Shown here: piece after piece, positions 1 through 8,987 of the stretch | Layout of the letters: every line of letters begins with the position of its first letter | Numbering within the stretch: position 1 is the stretch's first letter | Source: Streptomyces sp. Root1304 | Lineage (GTDB): Bacteria > Actinomycetota > Actinomycetes > Streptomycetales > Streptomycetaceae | Length of the DNA stretch: 64,000 nt | Reading direction: 5' to 3' | Assembly (NCBI RefSeq): GCF_001426405.1 | Contig: NZ_LMEP01000027.1 | Location: forward strand, 165,550 to 229,549 | The notes under the pieces: generated by a model | What the model was told of the DNA's origin: nothing | The model's database searches: none | The model's input: only the letters and a program-made list of their open reading frames with translations | Made by a program: the position numbers and the translations under genes

Positions 1-1369
1 CGGAGTGGAGGAATCCGCGGTCTCCGGTGGCCTGCGCGTGGCGCCAGACGTTGTACGCGACGGCCGAGCCCACATGGCGTTGGAGCCGTGAGTGGTCGGC
101 CAGCCAGCGGCCGGAGCGCGGATTGAGGTGCAGGGCCTGGGTCTCCTCCCGGCCCGAACCCGCGCTCTGCCATGGATACATCGCCCCTTGCCGGCCGGCG
201 AGGCGGGCGGCCTCGCGGGCGGCCGGCAGTCGACGGTGCCGGTACATGAGCAGCCCCCGGGCCACCTCGGGGAAGTGAAGGTCGAGGTAGGGCAGGACGA
301 ACAGTTCGTCCCAGAAGACGTGCCCCCGGTATGCCTCACCGTGCAGCCCGCGCGCGGGAACGCCCACGTCGAGGCCCGCCGTGTGCGGGGAGAGGGTCTG
401 CAGCAGGTGGAACACGTGCAACCGCAGGATGCGGCCCGCCTCCCCGGGCACGTGCAACTCGCCCTGCTCCCAGACACGCTGCCACGCGGCCCTGTGGGTC
501 GATACCAGCCGGGGGAAGGCCGGAGCACGAGCGATCGCGTCGACGGCCGTCGAGAGCGGGTCGGCGGCGGGCCGGTCCACCGAGGTGTGCAGCGCCAGAG
601 TCTTGACGACCATGGCCGAGCGGCGGGAGGCGACTGGCAGCTGATACGTCTGCACGGTGCCGGCCGGCGTGGCCTCCTCCTGAGCGGGCCGCACGGGACG
701 GGTGACCGTGCGCACGGCCATGGCGACCCTGATGCCGGGGTCGACGGTACGGCAGGAGAGCCAGGCGACACCGTCGGGCTCGAATCCGACCCGGTGATCC
801 GTGAGGTGACGCCCTTCAAGGTGCCGGTAGCGCTCCACTCCGGCGTTCGTGACCGCGCCGTCGAGGACGGACTGGACCTCGACGGCACCGCTCCAGCCGT
901 AGGCCCGGAACAAGGTGCTCTGCGCCGCCAGCCCGGAGTCCCCCATGTGCACGACGCGGACATGGCTGACGCGCAGGCCCCGCCCCAGGGCGTCCTCGAA
1001 GAACAGGCGCCGGGTGAGCACACCCGCGCGCAGGTCGAGACGGACATCGAGATGACGCAGCTCCCCGGCATCGGGCGTCAGCCAGTCGCCTGCCGGACCG
1101 TCGTCCGGCAGGCAGCGATAGCGCAGAAGCGTCCAGTTCGGAAGGTTGACGAGGTCCTCGTTCTCGACCCGCTCCCCCGCGACGACCGAAGTGACCCGGT
1201 CGTAGCAGCCGCCCAGATAGGTGCCCGGGTAGTGCGTGGTCCCGGCGTTGCACTCGGGAGCGGAGCCCCTGGTGGCGAACCGGCCGTTGCCGAGGGTGCA
1301 GAGCGCTTCCACGAGCGGCTCGCGTTCCGGGTCGTAACGGTCGTACCCCCACGTCCAACCGGTGGTCAT
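1..1369 (-). CDS. Glycoside hydrolase family 65 disaccharide phosphorylase (3' end outside window)
   Basis: This gene reads off the left edge; 456 codons of its N-terminal part are visible. The start MTTGWTWGYDRYDP, the segment HVFWDELFVLPYLDLHFPE and the run GAMYPWQSAGSGREETQ are typical of GH65 phosphorylases (trehalose, maltose or kojibiose phosphorylase), which split a disaccharide with phosphate to give beta-glucose 1-phosphate. The catalytic acid normally lies in a GPDEY-like motif beyond the visible part, so activity and substrate cannot be judged. The start ATG overlaps the TGA of the beta-phosphoglucomutase gene by ATGA, so translation is probably coupled. That neighbour would convert the beta-glucose 1-phosphate product, which supports the phosphorylase call. 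Confidence 0.88.
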   Translation of the reverse strand, partial: MTTGWTWGYDRYDPEREPLVEALCTLGNGRFATRGSAPECNAGTTHYPGTYLGGCYDRVTSVVAGERVENEDLVNLPNWTLLRYRCLPDDGPAGDWLTPDAGELRHLDVRLDLRAGVLTRRLFFEDALGRGLRVSHVRVVHMGDSGLAAQSTLFRAYGWSGAVEVQSVLDGAVTNAGVERYRHLEGRHLTDHRVGFEPDGVAWLSCRTVDPGIRVAMAVRTVTRPVRPAQEEATPAGTVQTYQLPVASRRSAMVVKTLALHTSVDRPAADPLSTAVDAIARAPAFPRLVSTHRAAWQRVWEQGELHVPGEAGRILRLHVFHLLQTLSPHTAGLDVGVPARGLHGEAYRGHVFWDELFVLPYLDLHFPEVARGLLMYRHRRLPAAREAARLAGRQGAMYPWQSAGSGREETQALHLNPRSGRWLADHSRLQRHVGSAVAYNVWRHAQATGDRGFLHS

Positions 1370-2139
1370 CCGGGCTCACCCCACACGCTCCGGACCAGTG
1401 TCGTGAGGTCGGGAACCACCAGGTCGGCCCCCTGCTCTCGCAGGAGGTGGGCAGTGCGCCGCAGCGGGCTCCGGTCGACACCGGCGACGAGCCCGAAACC
1501 GCCACGACGGGCTGCCTCGACTCCAGCGAGCGCGTCCTCGACGACCACGGTCTCCCTCGGGCGGCTGCCGAGGACGGCCGCCGCTCGCAGGAAGAGCGCG
1601 GGATCCGGCTTGCCGGCAAGGCCGAGCCGGGCGGCGTCCTCGCCGTCCACGATCACCGCGAGGAGACCGGCGAGCCCCGCAGCGTGGATCAGTGCCCGGG
1701 CGTGCCGGGAGGCGGACACCGCCGCGCACGGCACTCCCGCCGTACGCAGGGCCGCGAGAGCCGGCCCGGCGTCGGCGAAGGCCGTGACGCCTTCCGTGCG
1801 GAGCAGATCGACGAACGCTTGTTCCTTCCGTGCCGCAACGGCCCAGACCGTGCCGCAGCCGGGGACGTCGTCGGGCTCTCCCGGTGGGAGGTGAAGGCCG
1901 CGGGCGGCGAGGAAGGCGGCGGCGCCGTCGTACCGCGACCTGCCGTCGACGAATCCGCGGTACTCGGAGTCCGCGTCGAAGGGCGGCTGGGGCCCGCTGC
2001 CGGGCACCGGCCGGCCGAGGCAGGCATCGAACGCGGTCTTCCACGCCCGCGCGTGGACGGCGGCCGAGTCGAGCAGAACGCCGTCGGTGTCGAGGACGAC
2101 AGCGGCAGGCCGCAGGGAACCCGGGTCCCGGCCGTTCAT
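1366..2139 (-). CDS. HAD-family beta-phosphoglucomutase
   Basis: The 257-residue protein has the HAD superfamily motifs in order: LDTDGVLLDSA with nucleophile Asp17 and acid/base Asp19, AVSAS for motif II, GKPDPALF for motif III and VVVEDALAGVEAA for motif IV. A cap domain sits between motifs I and II. It should isomerise beta-glucose 1-phosphate to glucose 6-phosphate. The chosen ATG overlaps the alcohol dehydrogenase stop as TGATG; longer versions would run far into that gene. The downstream GH65 gene overlaps by ATGA, so phosphorylase and mutase form one pathway from an imported or stored disaccharide into glycolysis. Confidence 0.88.
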   Translation of the reverse strand: MNGRDPGSLRPAAVVLDTDGVLLDSAAVHARAWKTAFDACLGRPVPGSGPQPPFDADSEYRGFVDGRSRYDGAAAFLAARGLHLPPGEPDDVPGCGTVWAVAARKEQAFVDLLRTEGVTAFADAGPALAALRTAGVPCAAVSASRHARALIHAAGLAGLLAVIVDGEDAARLGLAGKPDPALFLRAAAVLGSRPRETVVVEDALAGVEAARRGGFGLVAGVDRSPLRRTAHLLREQGADLVVPDLTTLVRSVWGEPG

Positions 2140-3218
2140 CAGGCCCCCGGCGCGTCGGGGACGCTCACGGCCGTGTGCCGCGGGCCGCCCAGCGCGACCT
2201 TGATGGCGCCGGTCTCGGCAGCGCGGCCGAAGACCTCGTACGCCTCCTCCATCTCCCCCAGCTCGAACCGGTGCGTGATCAGCTCCGCCGACGGCAGCCG
2301 CCCCGCGGCCATCATGCGCAACAGCATGGGCGTGGACGAGGTGTCGACCAGGCCGGTGGTGATCGTGACGTCCTTGATCCACAGGTCTTCGAGGTGGAGG
2401 ACCGCCGGCTTGCCGTGCACACCGATGTTCGCGACCCGGCCACCGGGCCGGACCATCCGCGTGCACATCTCGAACGCCTCCGGAACGCCGACGGCCTCCA
2501 TGACGACATCGGCACCCAGTCCCTCGGTCAGATCCGAGACCAGCTGTACGGGGTCCTCGCGTGCGTTCACGGTGGCGTCCGCCCCGATTTCACGGGCGGC
2601 GGCCAGCCGCGACCCGGCCAGGTCGACGGCGACGATCCGGGCCGGACTGTAGAAGCCGGCGGTGGCGATGGCGGCGAGGCCGATGGGGCCCGCTCCGACG
2701 ACGACCACCGTGTCAGCCGGGCGCACGGCACCGTTCAGGACTCCGACCTCGTAGGACGTCGGGAAGATGTCGGCGAGGAGAACGGCGTCGGAGCCCTCGA
2801 TCGAGTCCGGCAGCGGATGGACGGACAGATCGGCGAAGGGCACGCGGACGTACTCGCCCTGTGTGCCGTCGACGGTGTGGCCGAGGATCCAGCCGCCTCC
2901 GCCGAGGCACTGTCCGTAGCGGCTCTCACGACAGAACCGGCACCTGCCGCAGGCGGAGATGCAGGAGATCAGGACGCGGTCTCCCGGTCGTACCGTGCGG
3001 ACGTCGCCTCCGGTCTCGACCACGGTGCCCACCGCCTCGTGCCCGAGGACCCGGCCGGGCGTCACCTCCGGCACGTCCCCCTTGAGGATGTGCAGGTCCG
3101 TGCCGCAGATGGTGACGACGTCGACCCGGACGATCACGTCTGCCGGGTCCTCGATCCCCGGGTCGGGCACCTCCTGCCAGGCGATCCGACCCGGCCCCTG
3201 GAAGACGAGTGCCTTCAT
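2139..3218 (-). CDS. Zinc-dependent medium-chain alcohol dehydrogenase
   Basis: The 359-residue protein starts MKALVFQGPG and shows the medium-chain dehydrogenase layout. Catalytic zinc ligands are Cys38 and His60-Glu61 (VLGHE), structural zinc ligands are the cysteines in CISACGRCRFCRESRYGQC, and the nucleotide fold follows with VVVVGAGPIGLAA. The substrate is unknown; the closest architecture is the threonine/glucose dehydrogenase-like group. The ATG at 3218 is preferred over a GTG nine bases upstream because an AGGTGG ribosome site lies 5 bases before it and would be overlapped by the earlier start. It is the first gene of the operon with the phosphoglucomutase and GH65 genes. Confidence 0.87.
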   Translation of the reverse strand: MKALVFQGPGRIAWQEVPDPGIEDPADVIVRVDVVTICGTDLHILKGDVPEVTPGRVLGHEAVGTVVETGGDVRTVRPGDRVLISCISACGRCRFCRESRYGQCLGGGGWILGHTVDGTQGEYVRVPFADLSVHPLPDSIEGSDAVLLADIFPTSYEVGVLNGAVRPADTVVVVGAGPIGLAAIATAGFYSPARIVAVDLAGSRLAAAREIGADATVNAREDPVQLVSDLTEGLGADVVMEAVGVPEAFEMCTRMVRPGGRVANIGVHGKPAVLHLEDLWIKDVTITTGLVDTSSTPMLLRMMAAGRLPSAELITHRFELGEMEEAYEVFGRAAETGAIKVALGGPRHTAVSVPDAPGA

Positions 3219-3315
3219 GGCGCCCACCTGCTTCCTGTCGCGCGTCGCTGCGGCCCTCGCTCACCAGGCTCCGTGGAACCCTCCGCCGGCACATGAGCCG
3301 GTCGGCCCCCGAAAC

Positions 3316-3350
3316 GGGCCCGCTCGGGCCCTGCGGCCGGGCCGGTCCGG
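3316..3350. promoter_or_regulatory. Palindromic operator pair upstream of the beta-CASP hydrolase
   Basis: GGGCCCGCTCGGGCCC at 3316-3331 is a near-perfect dyad with GGGCCC arms. It is followed closely by GGCCGGGCCGGTCC. It lies about 60 bases before the hydrolase start and belongs to the GGGCC-N4-GGCCC family seen before other stress genes in this window. It also lies upstream of the divergent alcohol dehydrogenase operon. No binding protein is known from the sequence itself. Confidence 0.45.
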
Positions 3351-3392
3351 ATGCCAAGGTGGAGACCGGTCCACTCCGAAGGAGGGCTGACC

Positions 3393-4820
3393 ATGTCCGA
3401 GGCAGCGCCGAACGCCACTCCCACCGCCCCGCGGCCCGCACTGCTCAGCTTCCTGGGCGGCGTGGGGACGGTCACCGGAAGCAAGTTCCTGGTGGAGAGC
3501 GATCATGCGCGGATCCTCCTCGACTGCGGTCTCTTCCAGGGTTTCGCGAACCTGAGGCGCCGCAACTGGGAACGGTTCGCGCGCGACGCCGCCGACGTCG
3601 ACGCCGTGGTCGTCACCCACGCCCACCTGGACCACTGCGGCTATCTGCCACGCCTGGTCCGGCAGGGCTTCCGAGGCCCGATCCTCACCAGCGCCCACAC
3701 CGCCCGGCTCGCCGCGATCGTGCTGCGCGACAGCGCCCGTCTCCAGATGGAGGCCGCCCGGCACGCCGCCGAGCACGGCTGGTCCAAGCACCGCCCGGCC
3801 AAGCCGTTGTACGACGACTCCGACGTCGAGAAGACGCTGGCGTTCCTCGACCCCGTCCCGATCGGCGAGGACGTGGAGATCATGGCCGGCACACGACTGA
3901 CACTCCACCACGGCGGGCACATCCTGGGGTCGGCCTGGGCCCGCCTGACGCTGGAGGACGGCCACACCCTGGCCGTCTCCGGGGACCTCGGGCGGCCCGG
4001 ACACCCACTTCTGCTTCCGCCCGAGCCGTTCTCCGGTGCCGACGTGCTGCTGATGGAGTCCACGTACGGCGACCGCCGCCACGACCAGGAATCCGCCCGG
4101 TCGGAGTTCGCCGCCGTGATCGCCCGGACCCTCGCCCGGAGCGGCACCGTCGTCATCCCCGCCTTCGCGATCGACCGCACCGAGGTCGTCCTGCACGAAC
4201 TGACCCTGCTGCGCGAGACGGGCGTCCTGCCCCGCTCGGTGCCCGTGTACGTGGACAGCCCCATGGCTCTGGCCGCCCTCGACGTCTACCGCGACGCCGT
4301 GCGCGAGCGGTCGGCCGAGCTGCGGCCCGAGATCCTGGCCTCGGGGGACGCGGCTCTGAGCCCGGAGCCGTTCCTCGCCGCCCGCACGGTCCAGGAGTCC
4401 ATCGACATCAACAGCACCCACGGTCCCGCCGTCATCGTCTCCTCGGCCGGCATGGCGACCGGCGGCCGCGTCCTGCACCACCTTCACCGGCTGCTCCCGG
4501 ACCCGCGCAACGCGGTCGTGGTCGTCGGCTTCGCCGCCGCCGGAACCCGGGCGCGGGACTTGGTCGAGGGTTCCCGGACGCTCAAGATGTTCGGCGAGTA
4601 CGTACCCGTACGGGCCGAGGTCGCCGACGTACCCCACTTCTCGGCCCACGCCGACGCCGGACAGATCCTCGACTGGCTGCGAGGCGCCCCTCCCCCGCAC
4701 ACCACCTACCTCGTCCACGGCGAACCGGCCGCTTCCGAGGCGCTGCGCGACCGCATCGACCACGAACTGGGCTGGACGGCCGTCGTCCCCCGCTCGGGTG
4801 AGGCCGTCCTCGTCCGCTGA
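3393..4820 (+). CDS. MBL-fold metallo-hydrolase with beta-CASP domain (RNA-processing exonuclease type)
   Basis: The 475-residue protein carries the metal-binding motif THAHLDHCG (His76, His78, Asp80, His81), a later GGHILGSAW and SGDLGRPG metal site, and the beta-CASP segments ESTYGDR, an internal acid-rich helix and SSAGMATGGRVLHH. This is the CPSF/Ysh1-like family of RNA endo/exonucleases, and most bacterial members act on RNA ends. The ATG is fixed by AAGGAGGG six bases upstream. It stands at the edge of the stress-gene island behind a palindromic operator, so it may adjust RNA turnover when growth stops; that role is inference. Confidence 0.88.
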   Translation: MSEAAPNATPTAPRPALLSFLGGVGTVTGSKFLVESDHARILLDCGLFQGFANLRRRNWERFARDAADVDAVVVTHAHLDHCGYLPRLVRQGFRGPILTSAHTARLAAIVLRDSARLQMEAARHAAEHGWSKHRPAKPLYDDSDVEKTLAFLDPVPIGEDVEIMAGTRLTLHHGGHILGSAWARLTLEDGHTLAVSGDLGRPGHPLLLPPEPFSGADVLLMESTYGDRRHDQESARSEFAAVIARTLARSGTVVIPAFAIDRTEVVLHELTLLRETGVLPRSVPVYVDSPMALAALDVYRDAVRERSAELRPEILASGDAALSPEPFLAARTVQESIDINSTHGPAVIVSSAGMATGGRVLHHLHRLLPDPRNAVVVVGFAAAGTRARDLVEGSRTLKMFGEYVPVRAEVADVPHFSAHADAGQILDWLRGAPPPHTTYLVHGEPAASEALRDRIDHELGWTAVVPRSGEAVLVR

Positions 4821-4822
4821 CG

Positions 4823-4858
4823 GGGCCCTTCGGCCCCCGGGTGGGACCTGCGCGGCCC
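4823..4858. promoter_or_regulatory. Paired palindromic operators upstream of CBS-BON gene
   Basis: Box 1, GGGCCCTTCGGCCC (4823-4836), is followed by box 2, GGGACCTGCGCGGCCC (4843-4858). Their centres are 21 bases apart, two helical turns. The same two boxes in the same order occur between the divergent stress proteins near 14355-14389. The pair lies 107-143 bases before the CBS gene start. A shared response regulator such as a DevR/OsdR-type protein is the likely reader. Confidence 0.5.
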
Positions 4859-4965
4859 TCCCGGGCGGCACCCGACCCGGGCGAGTCTGTGGGAAAGGGC
4901 TGGAGGACCTCATGCCGCGCATCGGCACGGAACCCCTGGCCCACGCCCGGTGAGGAGACAGAGTC

Positions 4966-5622
4966 ATGGCCACCCAGCCGTTCACCGTCGCCGACGTGAT
5001 GACCAAGAAGGTCGTCGCCGTCCAGCCCGGCGCGGAGTTCAAGGAGATCGTCGCCGCCATGGAGCGGTGGAAGGTGACCGCCGTACCGGTTGTCGAGGGC
5101 GAGGGCCGCGTCGTCGGCGTGGTCTCCGAGGCCGACCTGCTCCTCAAGGAGGAACTCCACGACCACCGCCCGGGTCTCGTGGAACAGATGCGTCGCCTCG
5201 ACGCCACGGCCAAGGCGGGCTCTCACAGAGCCGAGGACCTGATGACCTCGCCCGCTGTCACCGTCGCTCCCGGTGCGTCCCTGCCCCGGGCCGCCCGTCT
5301 CATGGCTGCCCGTCGCGTGAAGCGGCTACCCGTCGTCGACGCGAGCGGCGTCATCCAGGGGATCGTGAGCCGGTCCGACCTCCTCAAGGTCTTCCTCCGC
5401 CCGGACGAGGATCTCGCCGCCGAAGTGCGCCGCGACGTCGTCGAGCACTTGTTCCCCCTCTCTCGTCGTCGGGTCGAGGTCCGTGTCGATGCCGGAGTCG
5501 TGAACCTGTCGGGCGAGGTCCGCGACAGCGCGCTCATCCCGCTCGCAGCCCGCCTTGCTCGCGCTGTCGAAGGAGTCGTGGACGTACGGTGCGAACTCAC
5601 AGCCGAGGGTGACAGGCGATGA
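4966..5622 (+). CDS. CBS-pair and BON domain protein
   Basis: The 218-residue protein has two CBS motifs: residues 8-60 with VADVMTKKVVAVQPG and VVGVVSEADLL, and residues 85-140 with AEDLMTSPAVTV and IQGIVSRSDLL. A BON domain follows (about 155-215, VEVRVDAGVVNLSGEVRDSA). CBS pairs bind adenosine nucleotides, and BON domains are often linked to membranes or phospholipids. It is the first of three homologous CBS-BON proteins in the window. It lies behind a paired operator and is convergent with the P-type ATPase, with only 28 bases between them. Confidence 0.88.
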   Translation: MATQPFTVADVMTKKVVAVQPGAEFKEIVAAMERWKVTAVPVVEGEGRVVGVVSEADLLLKEELHDHRPGLVEQMRRLDATAKAGSHRAEDLMTSPAVTVAPGASLPRAARLMAARRVKRLPVVDASGVIQGIVSRSDLLKVFLRPDEDLAAEVRRDVVEHLFPLSRRRVEVRVDAGVVNLSGEVRDSALIPLAARLARAVEGVVDVRCELTAEGDRR

Positions 5623-5650
5623 GGCACCGCAGTGTCGCGGATCTGGGTGG

Positions 5651-8350
5651 TCACGAGCCGGTCGTGCGTGCCGGACGCCGACGGCGGCGCTTGGCGCGCC
5701 GCAGCTCGTCCGTGCCCCACACCAGGACCGGGAACGTCGCGATGAGCAGAACGACGTCCAGGGGCAGGGCGGCCGTGCCGAAGAGGTGCTGGAGCGGGGG
5801 CGCGTAGACGAGGGCGGCCGTGAACGCGAGCTCGAAGGCGATGCCGGCGAGCAGCAGCGGATTGGAGAACACCCCGATGTCGCGGAGTGCCGCGTGGTCG
5901 GTACGGGCCGCGAAGGCCGTACCGACCTGGCAGGTGACGATGCCGGCGAAGCTGGCCGTGGTGGCCGTCACGTAGGCGTGGTGCAGGGGGCTGCCCGTAC
6001 CCGTGGGATCACCCGGCTGCCAGCCCGCGCGCCAGAGCACGTAGAAGAAGCCGGTCATGACCAGGGCGGCCGATGCCAGGCCCAGGTAGCCCCAGCTGCG
6101 GACGAGCATGTCGCGGGAGATCACGCCCTGGTGCCGTGGTCGGGGCGGCCGCTGCATGATGCCGGGCTCGGAGCGTTCCCGGCCGAGGGCGAGGGCGGGC
6201 AGCGTCTCGGTGCCGAGGTCGATGGCGAGGATCTGCAGCACGGTGAGCGGCAGCGGTACAGCGCCGGCGGAGAGCGCGAAGACGAGGAAGGGCACGATCT
6301 CCGGGGTGGCGTGGGCGAAGATGTAGACGATGAACTTGCGTACGTTGTCGTAGACGCGTCGCCCGGATTCGACCGCGGTCACGATGGTGGCGAAGTCGTC
6401 GTCGGTGAGCACCATGGTGGCGGCCTCGCGGGCCACATCGGTGCCCGAGCGGCCCATGGCCACCCCGATGTGCGCGCGGTGCAGCGCGGGGGCGTCGTTG
6501 ACCCCGTCACCCGTCATGGCGACGATCCGGCCGTGGGCCCGCAAGGTGTCCGCCACCTTGAGCTTCGTCTCGGGCGAGGAGCGGGCGAAGACGATCTCGG
6601 CGTCGCCTTCCACGAGGAGCCGGTCGAGCTCCTCGTCGCCCAGCGACTCGGAGGCCGCGACCACCTGCAGGCTGGGCACTCCGATGCCCACCTCCCGGGC
6701 GACCGCCGCGGCGGTGGCTCCGCTGTCCCCCGTCACGATGTGCACGCGCATCCCGGCCTCGTGGCAGCGGCGGATGGCCTCCGCCACCTCGGGGCGCGGT
6801 GGGTCGTACAGCCCGACCAGACCGAGCAGTGTCAGTCCCGATTCGGCGTCCTGACGGCGCGACGGCGGCTCCGACCCCGACGGCAGGTCGCGTGCGGCGA
6901 CGGCGAGGACCCTCATGCCCCCCTCGGCCAGCTCCTCGGCCGCCGAGCGGGCCGCGTCCGTGGCGGAGCCGGGAAGGACGCGGGCCAGGACCGCTTCGGG
7001 CGCTCCCTTGGCAATGACCCGCAGGTGACCCGTCACCTCGTCCTCCTGTACGACCGACATCAGCCGCAGTCGCGGATCGAAGCGGAACAGTCCGCGCCGT
7101 TCCGCGTCGCGCCGGGTGAGATCCACAGGGGCCCCGTGGTCTGCGGCCCCGGCGACGAGGGCGGCCTCGGTCGGATCACCGTGCAGTTCGCCCTCCCCCT
7201 CCCGGGTCACGGTGGTGCACAGCGCGCTCGCCCGCACCAGCTCCTGCGCCCGAGGTCCGGGTCCCGCTCCGTGCTCCGCGGTCCAGAGAGCTCTCAGACG
7301 CATGCGGTTGCGGGTCAGCGTGCCGGTCTTGTCCGTGCAGATGACGTTCGTGGAGCCGAGCGTCTCCACCGCGCTGAGTCGCTTCACCAGCGCGCCTTCG
7401 CGGGCCAGCGCTCGGACGCCGACCGCGAGGGCCAGCGTGATGGTCGGAAGCAGCCCCTCGGGGACGTTGGCGACGAGGAGCCCGATGGCGAACATGAGGG
7501 AGTCGGTCACCGGCAGTCCGACGGCCACCCCCAGGACGAGGAACACGGCCCCCATGCCGGTGGCGACGCCGGCGATGAGCCAGGCGACCTTCTTGACCTG
7601 TCGTTCCAACGGGCTCGCCTCGCGCCTTGTCCGCTGGCTGAGGGCGGCGATCCGGCCGATCTCGGTGTGGTCGCCGGTGGCGAACACGATGGCCCGGGCC
7701 TGACCCTCGACACAGGTCGTCCCGCTGAAGACGAGATTCGGCTCCTCCAGCAAGGGGGCGCCGAGGAGCCCGGCCGCGGCCATGCGTTCGGCGGGGACGG
7801 ACTCCCCCGTGAGCATCGACAGATCGACTTCCACTCCGCCCTCGGTGACGCGCGCGTCGGCCGGTACCTTGTCGCCCTCCTCCAAGAGGATCACGTCGCC
7901 CGGCACCAGGTCGCGGGCCTCCACGGTGAGGGGCCGGCCGTCGCGCACCGCGAGGGCGTGCTCGGGCAGATAGCGCGCGAGGGTCTCCACCGCCCGTTCG
8001 GCCTGGCGTTCCTGCAGCAGGGCGAAGCCCGCGTTGACGGCGATGACCGCCAGGATCGCCCAGCCGAGCACGCCCAGATCCGCGACGAAGGCCAGCGCGG
8101 CGGCGGCCCAGAGCAGCAGAGCGAGCGGATGGACCAGCTGTCCGGTCAGCTCCCGCGCGAAGGAGGAGCGGGCCTTGCGTCGTACCTCGTTGGGCCCGTG
8201 AACGGCGAGCCGGCGGGCGGCTTCGCGGGCGGACAACCCCTCTGGCCCGGTGGCGAGTTCCCGGCGCAGTCTGGGCAGGGGCTCGCTGGGGTCGAACGGC
8301 AGCACCCCGGTGGGCGTGGCGGCACGGCCCGTGGCGGCACGGTCAGTCAT
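5651..8350 (-). CDS. Cation-transporting P-type ATPase (P2 type)
   Basis: The 899-residue membrane pump has the N-terminal cation ATPase domain, the actuator motif MLTGESVPAER, the transmembrane motif NVPEGLLPTI, the phosphorylation site ICTDKTGTLT, the nucleotide domain with KGAPE, the hinge MTGDGVNDAPAL and a C-terminal block of four to six membrane segments. PEGL and the large C-terminal domain place it among calcium- or Na/K-like P2 pumps rather than heavy-metal P1B pumps, since no CPC motif is present. The ion is not certain. Its ATG overlaps the end of the Rv1733c-like gene by 8 bases, so the two are probably one transcript. A similar pump (CtpF) belongs to the dormancy regulon of Mycobacterium tuberculosis. 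Confidence 0.92.
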   Translation of the reverse strand: MTDRAATGRAATPTGVLPFDPSEPLPRLRRELATGPEGLSAREAARRLAVHGPNEVRRKARSSFARELTGQLVHPLALLLWAAAALAFVADLGVLGWAILAVIAVNAGFALLQERQAERAVETLARYLPEHALAVRDGRPLTVEARDLVPGDVILLEEGDKVPADARVTEGGVEVDLSMLTGESVPAERMAAAGLLGAPLLEEPNLVFSGTTCVEGQARAIVFATGDHTEIGRIAALSQRTRREASPLERQVKKVAWLIAGVATGMGAVFLVLGVAVGLPVTDSLMFAIGLLVANVPEGLLPTITLALAVGVRALAREGALVKRLSAVETLGSTNVICTDKTGTLTRNRMRLRALWTAEHGAGPGPRAQELVRASALCTTVTREGEGELHGDPTEAALVAGAADHGAPVDLTRRDAERRGLFRFDPRLRLMSVVQEDEVTGHLRVIAKGAPEAVLARVLPGSATDAARSAAEELAEGGMRVLAVAARDLPSGSEPPSRRQDAESGLTLLGLVGLYDPPRPEVAEAIRRCHEAGMRVHIVTGDSGATAAAVAREVGIGVPSLQVVAASESLGDEELDRLLVEGDAEIVFARSSPETKLKVADTLRAHGRIVAMTGDGVNDAPALHRAHIGVAMGRSGTDVAREAATMVLTDDDFATIVTAVESGRRVYDNVRKFIVYIFAHATPEIVPFLVFALSAGAVPLPLTVLQILAIDLGTETLPALALGRERSEPGIMQRPPRPRHQGVISRDMLVRSWGYLGLASAALVMTGFFYVLWRAGWQPGDPTGTGSPLHHAYVTATTASFAGIVTCQVGTAFAARTDHAALRDIGVFSNPLLLAGIAFELAFTAALVYAPPLQHLFGTAALPLDVVLLIATFPVLVWGTDELRRAKRRRRRPARTTGS

Positions 8351-8936
8351 CGTCGGTCCCCGGGGCACTCCCCCTGCGGAGCCGACCGGACCACACGGGT
8401 TCGACCTGCTCCCACTCCTGTTCCCAGACCGCGAGCCGGAGGGCTTCGGTCCGCCGTCGTACGAGGACGAGAACGCCGGCCCCGATCGCTCCGACGGAGG
8501 CCGTGGCGAAGCTCCCGCCCGAGAGCGAGGTCAGCGCGCGGTCGGCGGTGCCGCCCGGAGCGCGGGCAGGAGTGCCGTTGTCGTCCACCCAGATCTTCAC
8601 CGTGCGGCCCTGGGGCGTCCGGGGAGGGACGTGGACGGTGCCGGACCGACGGACGTGGTCGGGCTGTTCCCAGACCGCAGGGGCGACCGCCCGCGGTGTC
8701 GATCCGTACCGGCTGGCGACGGCCGGGTCCCTGGCCGGCCCGGTGGTGGTCGCCTGCACCCGGTGGCGATGGGCGGCGAGTGCACGATCGGCCCTGGCGC
8801 CGGCGCTCCACAGGCTCGCGGCGGCCACGGCGCCGCAGATCAGGGAGATCGTCAGGACGAGGACCAGTGTGGCGCGCCCGCCACGTCCCGGTCCGGACGG
8901 CGTGGGTCGCGGTTCCGACCGCTTGCGGTGGTCCAT
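8343..8936 (-). CDS. Rv1733c-like two-span membrane protein
   Basis: The 197-residue protein has a basic N-terminus, one membrane segment at about 25-47 (ATLVLVLTISLICGAVAAASLW), a long extracytoplasmic part with TVKIWVDDNGTPARAP, a second membrane segment around 145-163 and a charged cytoplasmic tail. This layout matches the Rv1733c family, which in mycobacteria belongs to the hypoxia/dormancy regulon. Its molecular function is unknown. The ATG at 8936 is chosen because AGAGGTG lies 6 bases upstream; a GTG three codons earlier is possible. It precedes and overlaps the ATPase gene. Confidence 0.75.
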   Translation of the reverse strand: MDHRKRSEPRPTPSGPGRGGRATLVLVLTISLICGAVAAASLWSAGARADRALAAHRHRVQATTTGPARDPAVASRYGSTPRAVAPAVWEQPDHVRRSGTVHVPPRTPQGRTVKIWVDDNGTPARAPGGTADRALTSLSGGSFATASVGAIGAGVLVLVRRRTEALRLAVWEQEWEQVEPVWSGRLRRGSAPGTDDD

Positions 8937-8987
8937 ATCTCGCACCTCTGGGATGGAGCGGCCTCCAGGACGGGCCGACGAGACCGT

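Noticed and set aside
92..1894. A 600-codon open frame on the plus strand over the GH65 and phosphoglucomutase genes
   Set aside because: It is a high-GC shadow frame; the minus-strand reading has clear GH65 and HAD motifs and the plus-strand protein has none.
3261..5213. A 650-codon minus-strand frame opposite the beta-CASP hydrolase
   Set aside because: No domain is recognisable and it covers the well-supported plus-strand gene.
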